Assembly: GCA_963575745.1 (NCBI GenBank)
Contig: CAUYUJ010012614.1
Coordinates: forward strand, 332,501 to 396,500
Source of the DNA: Prorocentrum cordatum
Lineage: Eukaryota; Sar; Dinophyceae; Prorocentrales; Prorocentraceae
Direction: 5' to 3'
DNA: 64,000 bases
Position 1 is the stretch's first letter, and every line of letters begins with the position of its first letter. Positions 51,902 through 61,639 of the stretch are shown here, one piece after another. The translations under genes were made by a program, and so were the position numbers. Under the pieces are notes generated by a model, which saw only the letters and a program-made list of their open reading frames with translations, was not told the DNA's origin and did not search any database.

Positions 51902-54782
51902 TTGAAGAGCGTGGAGTTGCACCTGCTAGTGTTGGGAGGCCAGTGCCAACAAAAAGGGACAGGAACACAGTTGTTGATCATGGTAGTTGTCTGCCATCAA
52001 CGTTGTCGTCGTTCCTGCAGAGCCTGGTGCTCGCATTGCTGTCGTAGTGGCTCACGAGAGCCGCGTTGTAGCCTCTGTGGTTCAGGAGAGCCGAGGTTTG
52101 GCGTGTGCCGCCATCTGGTGCGCGGCGCTGGTCGCTCGTGTGGGGCGTACCTCGCCAGTTGTACGCCGCAGGGCATTGGCACCCACGGTCCTTGCAGTTC
52201 ATACACGGCGTGCGCCGCCATCATTGTCCTCAGACCTATTAAGGTTGAGGTCTGGGTTGCTGTTGTAATGGCTCACAAGAGCCCGTTGTGCTCCCGTGTG
52301 CGCACCTATTCAGGTGGGGTGCCACCCCCAGCGGGGCCGCAGCAGCGACTGTTTGCCTGGTGTGAGCGGGGCCCCTCTCTCCCTTAGTGCTGCTAGCACG
52401 AAAATCGCTGTCGTCACACATGCTGAAGTTATTGTTCTTCTAGTTGCCGTAGTGGCCCATGAGGGCCTGTTCCGCTCGCGAGAGCTTGTTCCTATGGTGG
52501 TGTGCCACGTGCACCTGTGCCGCAGCAGCGGCGGTGTGCCAGGCACTAGCTTGGCTGTTGCCATTTTTCGTAGTATGGTTCGCAAAAGGATGTCTTTGTC
52601 GTGGACCGCGAGGGTCTGTAGACCCCGAGCGTTCGCCCGTCCCGGCTCGAGGCGGGCGCGGGTCTTGCCTGTCCGCCTCGAGGCGGGTCTGTCTGTGGTT
52701 GTGGCGCGGCACGAGCCGCGGTACGTTGGGTCTTGCGATCACGTGCTTTCCGAGGAGGTCGGAGCGGCCAATAGGTCGGACCAGCCATGGCTGCCATCAC
52801 GAGCCTTTTCACACGCAAGACGTGTCATTCGGGTGCTGCCGCGAGGCGGGTAGTAGAATAAACGCAAAAGCGGCACGAACCGCCCGTTGGATTAGTCCCA
52901 GCAGGAGCCGCGGCAACAACTAAAACGGCAAGGGAACACTTCAATTGATGCACCCCCTTCTCGTTCTTTCCTCTCTCTCCTCCTTCATCCTCTTCCTTCT
53001 TTCTTCCCCCTTTTCTCCTCCCTTTTCTCCTCCCCTTACTGTTCTGCACTTTTGTTTGACAGCACTTCCGAAAGACAATCACACTTCAGTTGACGTGGAC
53101 ATGCGCACCCGGCACGGGTCAGCGTTGACATGCGCACCCGGCACGGGTCAGGCGTTGACATGCGGCATCGAGGTATTTCCCCGGCACGAGTCGGGGTGGC
53201 GTGCGCCGAGGGGCCACGAGACGCCTGAATACAATATTCACTCGGCCCCATAGGAACAACCCCGCGTGTAGGGTCTTGGCACGAGCCCGGTTGTTATTCA
53301 CGTGTGCTTGTCATCATTCCCACCCCTCGCACTCGGTCCTTCCCGCCCCCCCTCTTATCATTGCTATAGTCGATCGGTCGTCGGTCAGGCGTGCGTTGCG
53401 GCTCGCACCAGTAAACCACTTGGTCGTCATGGAGTCTGGAGGTGTACGCACGTTCAGGGGCTTGCGGCACGAACCACGCGCCGATTTTTGTCCCAAACCT
53501 CTTTCATTTCCTTTGAATCATCTTCGTCATCATCGTTTATCTGTTCTTTCATACTTGTTCATCTCGATTGGCACTGCAACCCAAGTGCAAGCTGGGCGAT
53601 CCCACGAAGTGGACAGTTTGGGAGCGGCACGAGTCGCTTCAGAACACGTTTGTTGTTGCAGGGATGCCGCACGGCGCGGGTTGCACAACGAGTGCTTGGC
53701 ACGAGACGTGCCGAGCGCAAGGGTACATGGCGCGCAACATCACGCACTGGGCCCCTGTGGGTCGAGCAGGCCGTGATCTGGTGTGGCATGCGTACCGCCC
53801 GCAGCCGCGGTTGGCGCCAAATACTTCGCGCAGCAATGAAGCCGTTAATGCCGGTCACATTCAGTAGGCACCAGCTTCTGGCAGACGCCGTTGATGCCAC
53901 GAATGCGACCAGAAAAGCTTGCGCTCCTGGATCTTTCAGGCCGGTCACGCTGGAACACACCGATGTTGGAGTGCAAGGCTGCAAGGCCCAGGTGCATTTT
54001 CAGCATCTGTGAGGCCTGCGGCCCCGCCAGAGGCCACTCGGCAATCCTTGTTGTCCACCAGTGCGCCCCGTGAGGATCAGCAGCCCCAAGGGGAGCATAC
54101 TTGCAATTGGTGGCTCTGGAGGATATTTTGTTTTCCAGACGCTGAATGTACGGGTTGGGTGGTGGCCCGCTGCTTGGAACAACTCTTGGGAGAGGACCAG
54201 GTCGCAGCCACCGTCAATAGGGTGACGTTTGCGAGCCGCATGGCCGAAACTGGCTTGGGGGACCTGGCTGCGGCAGGAGGGCCCCGTAAGATGATTCGTG
54301 TTCTGAGCGCAGCATCCCAGAACGCACCAGACATCTTGGCCGAACAAACGCAAATATTCATGATGTAGACAATCAAATAATCTCTTCCTACGTACGCGAG
54401 CGGCATCAGGTGCTGGGCGGCATATTGCGATGCTGCCTGTGTTCGGTCCCACTTCCCGGCCTCGGAGAAAAACAGCGCTGGGCTTCGCAAGCGTGTTTGC
54501 TAGTGGTGACATATTCTACACATACTTGAAACATCCCAGGTGGGCGCGCCGCTTTCTTCGCGTGCCACATGACTGGGGCACCAGCGCGCTGCAGCAGGTC
54601 CGGCGCGGGGCTCGGAAGGCTGCCCCGGCCCCCAAGCCGCGCTAGGCTGTGCAGGCGCCCTGCGCGAGGATTCTTACCCGCGCGGCCGAGGAAGAGGGAG
54701 ATATCGACCAGGCTGCGCTGATTGCTGTGAGTCGTCTGCCCCCAGATCCACGGTGAGCGCTCTGCGGTCTCCTGCGCTGCAG
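51902..54782 (+). other. interior of the retroelement, intron-like, with hairpins
   Basis: No certain gene. Degenerate repeats around TGGCTCACGAGAGCC (~52049, ~52268, ~52455) come first. GGCACGAR-loop hairpins follow between 52705 and 53710. A short CTCGAGGCGG palindrome occurs twice (~52655-52685). A frame at 54077-54368 (CLEQLLGEDQVAATVNRVTF) has a protein-like look but no assignment. The region ends in a TGCGCTGCAG acceptor-like site. Confidence 0.45.
52705..53710. repeat. nine GGCACGAR-type hairpin motifs
   Basis: GGCACGAG, GGCACGAA or GGCACGGG near 52708, 52870, 53109, 53139, 53183, 53277, 53467, 53625 and 53698. Several are closed by changing stems: GCGGCACGAGCCGC, GCGGCACGAACCGC, CCCCGGCACGAGTCGGGG. 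The loop is kept while the stem differs. Confidence 0.6.
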
Positions 54783-55183
54783 GGGAATTGGTGGTTGTGT
54801 TAAACAAGCGCAAATCCCTTCGTGCTCCCACCACGCTTCGTCGGACGTGCTGTTGCGCTTCTTCGGGGCGCTTGCTGTTCGCATACCACTGGATGAAGAA
54901 GGCGCTGGCTGTGGCTGTAGTGGAAAAACTAAACTCGATCGTCACCAAGACCCGAGATCAGTTCGTGAATGACCTTCGAAGGCGCGCCACTGCAGCGGGC
55001 ATCGTTGACGGCGGTTCATGGGGCACCCATTGCCTTCGGCGGGAAATCGCAAGAGATATTCTGGACGCCGGAGAAAGTTTGTCCGTGCTCCTTCAGGTGG
55101 GAGGCCGTCGGAGCGCAGCTTTCGTGCGATATTTGCGCGCGAGCCAGTTAGGAAGAGGCAGCGATTTCGCGCTTAGTGGTTGA
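54783..55183 (+). CDS. tyrosine recombinase C-terminal fragment
   Basis: Open from the acceptor-like site at 54781-54782 to the stop at 55181-55183, about 133 codons. It contains GTHCLRREIARDILDAG then VGGRRSAAFVRYLRASQ. This is the H-x-x-R box and the region ending in the catalytic Tyr of phage-integrase/DIRS recombinases. Counting from the TTG at 54788, His is at 81, Arg at 84 and Tyr at 115. The usual His/Trp in the G-x-W-x-S position is Arg (GGRRS), so activity is uncertain. The N-terminal half with the first catalytic Arg was not located. Confidence 0.7.
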
Positions 55184-55338
55184 TCATTCCGAATCGGAGT
55201 GGGGGCAGGAGTATATATGCCTCATGCCGTCCCTCTTCTCTCTCGCTGTCCTCCGCCATCGTCATGCCATCCCGTAGAAATTCGGGTTTCTGGGTTGGCG
55301 ATTGCCTGCAATTGGTGCTTTTTCCGCGATCGCCACGA
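55184..55338 (+). other. spacer before repeat B1
   Basis: Non-coding stretch after the recombinase stop. It is ordinary DNA with a TCTCTCTCGC word. Confidence 0.4.
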
Positions 55339-55486
55339 TGGGAACGGGTGGTGCGTCGCGTGAGAGTACCGGCCAACTGTGGCTGGCTGGGTTGGTTTGC
55401 GCCCATCGACCCCGACCTCTCTCCACCTCGCGCGTTGGGCCGTTGGCACTTCAACTTTTTTCCGATTAAGGAATGTGGAGAGATCG
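55339..55486 (+). repeat. retroelement repeat B1
   Basis: GGGAACGGGTGGTGCGTCGC ... ACCGGCCAACTGTGGCT ... GTTGGGCCGTTGGCACTTCA ... TTCCGATTAAGGAATG. Matches 55683-55826 at a constant offset of 344. Confidence 0.8.
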
Positions 55487-55493
55487 TGAAGGA

Positions 55494-55656
55494 GTTTTCC
55501 CAGCCATGCAATCCATCTTGACTGGTGTGGGGGGAAAGGACGGGTCGAGTCTCTTCAGGTACGCTCGCCCTTCGCGTTATTGATGTTGCGTGAGTCTCTC
55601 CAGGTACACTTGCACTTCGCGTTGTTGATGTTGCGTGATGGTTCGTGCGTAGTTTG
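55494..55656 (+). repeat. retroelement repeat A2
   Basis: Matches A1 (51510-51626) and contains a 46-bp internal duplication (GAGTCTCT.CAGGTAC... twice). It lies between B1 and B2. Confidence 0.75.
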
Positions 55657-55682
55657 CCCTCCACCTCCCCCGCACACCGCCG

Positions 55683-55826
55683 AGGGAACTGGTGGTGCGT
55701 TGCGTGGGAGTGCCGGCCAACCGTGGCTTTCGGGTTGGCTTGCACCCGTCGACCCCGCCCCCTCTCCACCTCACGCGTTGGGCCGTTGGCACTTCAGCTT
55801 TCTTCCGATGAAGGAATGCGGGGGAT
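55683..55826 (+). repeat. retroelement repeat B2
   Basis: Second copy of B1 (GGGAACTGGTGGTGCGTTGC ... GTTGGGCCGTTGGCACTTCA ... TTCCGATGAAGGAATG). Probable right end of the element. Confidence 0.75.
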
Positions 55827-56345
55827 CGTCAATTAGTTGTCCTTTCCAGTTTTATCATGTCCCGTTTAGGGGGAAAACCGATTAGTTCAGATTCAGGTTC
55901 ATGGGTCTTTTGCAAGGGGGGTTTCAAACATGTGTGCAATAGTTCGTGCAATTTTTCGTGCGGGATGCGCGCGTCACGCAATATCAGCACGCGGCTGCCT
56001 TGCGCCATGCGCCACAGGATAAGTTGCTGCATGTTTTTCCGGCTAGCCTGTTACCATGACCCCCTATGTCCGGAATCTGCCAGTGGGGCTAACGTTGGGC
56101 GCCGCGTCACGGTGGGGCGATCGCTGGGGGGGTGGCGGGCGTGGCAGCGAGGGTTGCGGAAAAGAGGGCTGCGGAAAAGGCGGTCTTGACGGCCCCTCAA
56201 AGGGCCGTTGAGGGCCCCAAAGGGGGCAGGCTCGTACGGCCCGAGAAAGGTACCTCCCCCCCCATGTATCGCCCCCCCCCCCCCAATGTTAAGTGACGCC
56301 CGACGAGGCCATGACAGTGCGGACATCGGAGTCGGCTAAAGAACG
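55827..56345. other. intergenic, no gene seen
   Basis: Ordinary DNA with GGGCCGTTGAGGGCCC-type dyads near 56190-56215 and C runs at ~56259 and ~56275. Nothing further recognised. Confidence 0.4.
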
Positions 56346-56545
56346 TTCCGGGGGGGGCGGAGGAAGGGGGCGAAGGAGGAGGAGGAGGAGGAGGAGGTGG
56401 AGGGGGCTGGTCTTCGCCGTGGGGCGAGGAGCAGGCGGAGGAGGGGGAAGAGGAGGAGGGGGGAAGAGGAGGAGGGAAGAGGAAGAGGAGGAGGAGGAGA
56501 AAGAGGAGGAGGAGGAGGGGGAGGAGGAGGAGGGTGATGAGGGGG
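56346..56545. repeat. (GGA)n array with duplicated flank
   Basis: GGA/GAGG repeats. GGGGGCTGGTCTTCGCCGTG at ~56399 and GGGGGCTGGTCCTCGCCGTG at ~56539 are a duplicated flank. Confidence 0.8.
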
Positions 56546-56697
56546 CTGGTCCTCGCCGTGGGGCAGGTGGGTCCCGACGGCGGGGCGGGGCCGGCGCTCT
56601 GCCGTCGCTGTCGGGCTCCCGGGGCCCTCAGCTCCGGGCCTCCCGGACGGGGTCGGCGTAGACGGGGTTCCTGTTAAATCGGGTATGTTTTTCTACA

Positions 56698-56811
56698 GGA
56701 TAAATACTCAATTACACCCAAGAATAACCCCAATCAGTGGATGGTTTTCGCTGAGGAGATCGACTGGGAGCCCGGGGGCCTGGGAACCCCAAATCCACCG
56801 AAATCGGCCCG
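56698..56811 (+). CDS. weak candidate exon
   Basis: After TTTTTCTACAG the frame reads DKYSITPKNNPNQWMVFAEE then IDWEPGG. It is less GC-rich than its neighbours and protein-like, but there is no partner exon. GGGAACCC repeats follow (56800-56865). Confidence 0.25.
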
Positions 56812-56999
56812 GAACCAATAACCGGGAACCCGGGAACCCAGAACCGGGACCCGAGGAACCCAGCCTGTCAACTTCCGCTAGGACCCCTTCAGTGCAAGCA
56901 CTGATTGGGGAGAAATAGTCAAAAAATAGTCAGGTGACGATTTTGTGGCAGTTCCTGATCATTTTTGAATAGTTGTTTGACTGTTTTTGTTTTTTCTTG

Positions 57000-57200
57000 C
57001 AAAATCCACCTGTAGGAGGAAATGCCCGACCTAAGGTTAGAGGATCGCGCCGCATCGACGATGCATCGCCGATGCATTGTCGATGCAGCTCGATGCGGAG
57101 CCCAATCCTCTCCTTGCCGACGCCGCCGATGCTTCGCCGACGTCGCCGATGCGTCGCCAATGCATCGGCGATGCTTCGGCGATGCGGCGCGAGTCTCCGA
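57000..57200. repeat. shared block plus GATGCATCG-type repeats
   Basis: 57000-57036 matches 28048-28085 (AATCC.CCTGTA ... ATGCCCGACCTAA). Then CGATGCATCGCCGATGC-like 9-12-mers run to ~57195. No RNA gene recognised. Confidence 0.65.
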
Positions 57201-57567
57201 TCCCATGTACTCGGCCCCCATCTAGGAGGCCTCCATCGACGGGCCTTGGGACCACCAACAGTCAGGAACGACAGACGAACGTACATGTAACCGAGCAGGG
57301 TCTTTAATGATGCCCCCCCCGCCCCTACGTTCTCGGCTGGCGATGAAACGCGTCCCTCTCCTCCTTGCTCTTCCCCTCATTATCCTCATCACCATGAGGG
57401 GTCCTCATCTCTCCCGCGATCATCAGCGGTTGCCGCCGCGGGGGGAGTAGTGCGAAGGCCTTACGGCCGGTGCCGCCGACCCTGAAGGGAGACGACGACG
57501 ACAACGACAACGGCGGCGGCGGCGGCGGCAACGACGACAACGCGGACGTGGGCCAGAGTCCTGCGGG

Positions 57568-59109
57568 ATGGTTCTTGGGGTCTCTTCGGAAGTCTTTCGG
57601 GGGCCTCTTGGGAGGAACGTCATCGCGGACAACGCTAGAAGAATAGCAGGCGGACCTCCAGCATCCCGCACCGACGTCCCCCACGCCGGAGGATACATTC
57701 CCCCCAGGCTGCAGGAGTTCATGATGGAACGGCTCGACCCACACGGCACTCTCCAGAGCAGTATCCTATCGGGTGACAGACGGGCTGTGGAGGCCGGTGC
57801 GCGTGTACGAGCGGAGAGGATGCACGACAGACAGGCGGACGAGCAGGCAATGAATAGCAGGACCCTCCGCACCCACGCAGGGCACCGTCCCTTCGGCAGA
57901 AGGAGATCCAGAGCTACTGACCAGAGTCACCATGACGAACAGCGCACCACCACCCCATGGCATGTCGACATCAGGCAGCTGCTGGGCAGAGGGCCCACCA
58001 CTAGCCCCTTTGCCGCGTCATTGCCAGCCCTGTGCCCCGACGACGGCACCAGAGACGAGTACCTGGATCGAACCATTTTCTTTCTCGACGCCAGACAACG
58101 ACACGACGAGCAGAACGGTAGGCGCACCACCCATACCCCAGAAGACAGGTCTTCCATCAGCGAGGATCAGGCCCAAAGCTTGGCCCACGGGATGCTGATC
58201 GACGACAGCCCTGGAACAGAACCTGGCAGCTGGATTTCACGGGCCATATGGCTTTGCCTGGCCCCCCACTACCTTCCTCTGCTCCGACCCGTCCTGCAGG
58301 CGAGAGGCACGGACCCAAGGCCCCACGAGGTCATCACCAGATGGCTTCCCCTGGCAGGGGTACACACCCCAGCGGACCTCGTGCTCCGGCTCAGAGCGGA
58401 CGGCGACGGTCCCGACCCACTCACTTATGCAACCCTGGATAACGGGCACATCAGGATCCTCCTCAGGAGACTCGGCGGGTCCGCGTGCTACACACAGACC
58501 GAGGCCAACAAGATGGTCCGTCTACTAATCGAAAGCCTAGCAGAGGGCATCGCCACAGTAGGCGCGCCCCCTGGGGATGCCCCCGCCCTCCCCAGGGAAG
58601 GTAGTGACCCCGTCCCCGTCCCCTCGTGGGACTTCGGGGACGACAGCCCGGTCTGCTTATGCTGTAGCGGAGAACTCTCAGGGATCGCCGAGGTGCTGAT
58701 CCCCTGCGGACACAGGTTACGCAGCGACTGCCTTAGACAGTGGCGGCTCTGCCAACCCGCAGTGTTCAGGGACGGGGGCAGGTCCATGCCCATTCGATGC
58801 CCGCAATGTAGGAAAGACGACAGGGGCGGCATCACCGTCAGACTAAGTGAGCCGACTCACAGCACGGGTGGTGGAATGACAGACGACCCACTCGAGCTGG
58901 TGCAACTCCGCGACGGCGCCATCCCACCGCTCAGACCTGCCATCAGGCTGATGGAACTAGCAGGCGCAATCCATCAGCTCAGCCCGGAACTGGATTGTTT
59001 GCGCGCCCAGCTGGCTGGTATCCCTCAGGAGGCCCCGCACCTACCTGACCGTCGGAGACATGAGGAACATCCACGACCGCATACAAGACAAGAGGCGCAG
59101 GCTGGGTAG
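57568..59109 (+). CDS. RING-like zinc-finger protein, first frame of a retroelement-like unit
   Basis: 513 codons. The first ~20 residues derive from a CTTGGGG repeat, so the real exon probably starts near 57620. The N-terminal 350 residues are Arg/Pro/Gly-rich with no known domain. A RING-like module follows at residues 363-414: C363/C366, C380-G-H382, C388, C395 and C411-x2-C414, with GHRLRSDCLRQW where the usual H-x-x-C ligand is Arg. Zinc binding may therefore be altered; E3 ubiquitin ligase activity is only a family-based guess. The end overlaps the next coding frame, suggesting one long coding unit broken by frame changes. Confidence 0.6.
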   Translation: MVLGVSSEVFRGPLGRNVIADNARRIAGGPPASRTDVPHAGGYIPPRLQEFMMERLDPHGTLQSSILSGDRRAVEAGARVRAERMHDRQADEQAMNSRTLRTHAGHRPFGRRRSRATDQSHHDEQRTTTPWHVDIRQLLGRGPTTSPFAASLPALCPDDGTRDEYLDRTIFFLDARQRHDEQNGRRTTHTPEDRSSISEDQAQSLAHGMLIDDSPGTEPGSWISRAIWLCLAPHYLPLLRPVLQARGTDPRPHEVITRWLPLAGVHTPADLVLRLRADGDGPDPLTYATLDNGHIRILLRRLGGSACYTQTEANKMVRLLIESLAEGIATVGAPPGDAPALPREGSDPVPVPSWDFGDDSPVCLCCSGELSGIAEVLIPCGHRLRSDCLRQWRLCQPAVFRDGGRSMPIRCPQCRKDDRGGITVRLSEPTHSTGGGMTDDPLELVQLRDGAIPPLRPAIRLMELAGAIHQLSPELDCLRAQLAGIPQEAPHLPDRRRHEEHPRPHTRQEAQAG

Positions 59110-59263
59110 CGAAGACAACGGCATGGATGTGGACGACCCCCCTCCGGCCCCAGAGCAGGGGGAGATCAAACTGGCCAGTCTGGCACCACCGACCCAGCTC
59201 CCCCCTTGCCTGTCCCACCACCTCCCCCGAACAGACAGGCCAGAATCAGACAGGTCCCCCTAA
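59060..59263 (+). CDS. continuation, second frame
   Basis: Reads MRNIHDRIQDKRRRLGSEDN then GMDVDDPPPAPEQGE, a basic-then-acidic linker with a good coding look. It overlaps the end of the RING frame by 50 bases and is followed by more coding in the first frame, as expected from single-base indels (or frameshifting). Confidence 0.45.
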   Translation: MRNIHDRIQDKRRRLGSEDNGMDVDDPPPAPEQGEIKLASLAPPTQLPPCLSHHLPRTDRPESDRSP

Positions 59264-59622
59264 TCATCCACGGTCGCTGGACTCTCCTACTAGGGCGCAA
59301 CCCGCCAGACGATGAACCGAGGCTCCGAGGCCCGCCCACGTTCCCAATCTCACTCCTTGCCGCAACGGCCAGGGAAGTCGCGGCAGACCCAGTGGTGTCC
59401 AGGCGACCATACTTAGGGCACAGCGCAGGTGATGAAACCGAGGTCACCTACACCCTGGCTGGTCCGAACGCGTGGGAGCAAATCGAATCCCTGGTCAGCG
59501 AGCGCTCCCTTTCCACCAGCGGAGCACTCGCCGGGGCCACCATAAGAATCCTGGCCGACACGCAGGCCTCCCAGACTGAAGCCGCCTGGGCTGCAGCCTC
59601 TGCGGCAGGAGGCCCCATGTAG
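59206..59622 (+). CDS. continuation, third segment
   Basis: 138 codons, PPPPPNRQARIRQVPLIIHG then a compact Ala/Leu/Thr-rich part (LAGPNAWEQIESLVSERSLS, AGATIRILADTQASQTEAAW). It may be part of a gag-like or nucleic-acid-binding protein; no motif recognised. The stop at 59620-59622 is two bases before the next ATG. Confidence 0.45.
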   Translation: MPVPPPPPNRQARIRQVPLIIHGRWTLLLGRNPPDDEPRLRGPPTFPISLLAATAREVAADPVVSRRPYLGHSAGDETEVTYTLAGPNAWEQIESLVSERSLSTSGALAGATIRILADTQASQTEAAWAAASAAGGPM

Positions 59623-59623
59623 A

Positions 59624-60016
59624 ATGATGGCCCTGGGATCAGACGGGGCGCCGAGCCCAGGCGGCCCAGACCCAGTGGAAATCACAGCCATGGCCCACGC
59701 TAGATGGGGGTTACACCAGCAGAATCCCGCACCTGGTCCCGATCGGGAATCCATACAAGACTGGACGCGCACCCCCCCCCCGATGCAGCAGCTCATCGCA
59801 GCGCGGTTCGACATATCAGGCAGACCGGCCTATGCCGTGATCCCGCCCTCCATCGTGGTACGCTGGGGCGCAGCCAGCGCGGATACGTCAGACGCCCTGC
59901 ACATCTTGGTACTTGACAGCGGGAACGACTCCGTCGTCGCCCAGATCACCCGATGGCGAGATGAGCTCGCCAGCCTGGAAAGCTCCTGCATCCTCGCCGA
60001 TTGGACCACCACCTAG
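59624..60016 (+). CDS. continuation, fourth segment
   Basis: 130 codons. Helical/strand mix (HARWGLHQQN, MQQLIAARFDISGRPAYAVI, ALHILVLDSGNDSVVAQITR). It includes a C homopolymer (59770-59779) without losing the frame. No known domain. It ends TTT and TAG. Confidence 0.45.
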   Translation: MMALGSDGAPSPGGPDPVEITAMAHARWGLHQQNPAPGPDRESIQDWTRTPPPMQQLIAARFDISGRPAYAVIPPSIVVRWGAASADTSDALHILVLDSGNDSVVAQITRWRDELASLESSCILADWTTT

Positions 60017-60450
60017 ATACAGTTACCGAAAGACGAGCTCCTGCTCGTGCCAGGCCTTGAGCAGCCTTTTCACCGCGTGCTCCGCTGCAGACCAGCGCGC
60101 CCCGAGGTCGGCGCCCGAGGACTTGGGCTACCGCTGGGCAACCTTCAGGCTGCTGCCCAAGCATCCACGATGCATCGCGCGACAGCATGCACGTGGAGAA
60201 TGCGCGAAACCAGCGACTCCTTGCACATCCCTGTCCGGAACCCTGCGCTATGCTCGGCATGCGCAATCGCATCCGCTGCAGCCCCCCCCCTGGGCACCGA
60301 GCAGGAATCTGCGCCGCTGGACTTCTCCTGCTCCGGATGCCCGAGAGGGCAGCAGCCCCGGTGCTATGGCGTCTGCGCGACGAGCTGCCTCGTGTCCTCG
60401 GGCGCGGTAATCCGAATCAGGCCCTTGCCCCCGGAAGGGTCCTCCTAGAA
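60017..60450 (+). CDS. continuation, Cys-rich segment
   Basis: The frame from 60047 has CSAC...CSGCPRGQQPRCYGVC, a possible small zinc-binding module, ending near 60445. Two other frames are also open here, so the real frame is not certain. Following the C pairs I favour this one. Confidence 0.35.
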
Positions 60451-60945
60451 GGCGCCTGGGGCGGTGGCCCATCCTTCGCGCGCCTGGCTGACCTGGAGGA
60501 CGGGTTTCACCTGGGGTGGAACCTCGCCGACATGGGCCAGTCCCGCCCGGAGGGCGTCCTCGAAGCAATCGAGGCCACCGCGGGGCCAGGTTCTGTGGGG
60601 CGGGTATCGACGGTGTACGCTTGGTTCCCAGATGCCTCGGACTACAGACACGTGGCCCAAGTCCGGATTTGCCTGGCCGCGGCTGACGCGATGGCAGCCG
60701 CCTTCGTGGGGACCTGCCGAATCGCGATCGGTGCGCAGACAGTTCGAATCTTCCCAGTAATCCCCGCCAGGGGCTCCGTCCATCGCAGCGCCGGGCGCCC
60801 CGGGAGCGCCGGGAACGCGCGGGCGCCCTCGCGCGCGACGCAATCAGACACTCGCCCAGGAGCGCCGTGCATTCCCAGATCCTCGAAGTCACGGTACGGG
60901 GCCGCCGTGGAGCACAAATCGGCGGTGCTCAGACCAGGGCCATGA
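60350..60945 (+). CDS. continuation, sixth segment
   Basis: Good coding from ~60350: LRDELPRVLGRGNPNQALAP, LADLEDGFHLGWNLADMGQS, VYAWFPDASDYRHVAQVRIC. After ~60770 it turns Arg/Ser-rich and coding-like sequence moves to another frame (60867-61100, SQILEVTVRGRRGAQIGGAQ). Function unknown. Confidence 0.45.
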
Positions 60946-61132
60946 GGGCCGACGCCTGGCTCCCCGGCCACAGCGCCCTCAGACTCTACTCTGCGACAGT
61001 GGGGTCCGCGGGCAACTTCTCACGAGACTGTGGCCGCTGCCCTGCAGCCCCGACGGAGCGCCCCTCCCCGCGGGTTCGCGAGCATCGCCGCCCGACGTAA
61101 CTGACGACTGGCGCCGAGACAACGCCAGGGCC

Positions 61133-61371
61133 TTGCAAAGGGGAGCTCCCGACGCCGCCCAGCGCAGAGACGACCGACGGGGCGGCCCGAGGGACTGCGA
61201 GACCACGATCCACCCTGGGGAGTATCTCATCGCCACATTGGCGGCGGGCGGAGTCATGTTAGTCAGTGCGAGCGGAGAAACAGGCCTCCTCCTCGCCGGC
61301 GCGCCCGCGCGGGTCGCAATTTTGCCCCCAGCCGACGTCGGACGCGCGGGCAGCCAACAGGGGGGGGGGAC
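61133..61371 (+). CDS. continuation, seventh segment
   Basis: Reads ...ETTIHPGEYLIATLAAGGVM then LVSASGETGLLLAGAP, ending at a G run (61363-61371), after which the frame becomes Arg-rich. A strand-turn-strand pattern with Gly residues; no family assigned. Confidence 0.4.
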
Positions 61372-61639
61372 AGACCGCAGGCGCGCGTCAAGTTACAGCT
61401 CGCTGCGGGGGCAGTGCATGCCGCGCGCCCGCATGCGCCCCCGGCAGCTGCCCCCTCCCGCGGGTCGGCAAGGGCGCGCGCTAGCCAGCCAGCGCAGCGC
61501 CGATCCCCAGACGCACCGCGGCCGCTCTGAATCCCCTGCCGCGTCCCGCCAGGCCTGCCCAGTACCCGGACCTCGCCGGAGTCCTTCTGAGAACTTGCCG
61601 CGCCGCACAAGGGCAACGTGCACCCCTGGTAAGAGCGGG

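Noticed and set aside
52705-53710. GGCACGAG as cDNA-library adapter contamination
   Set aside because: The words sit within different natural contexts, vary in the last bases, and are part of changing stems; no GAATTC precedes them.
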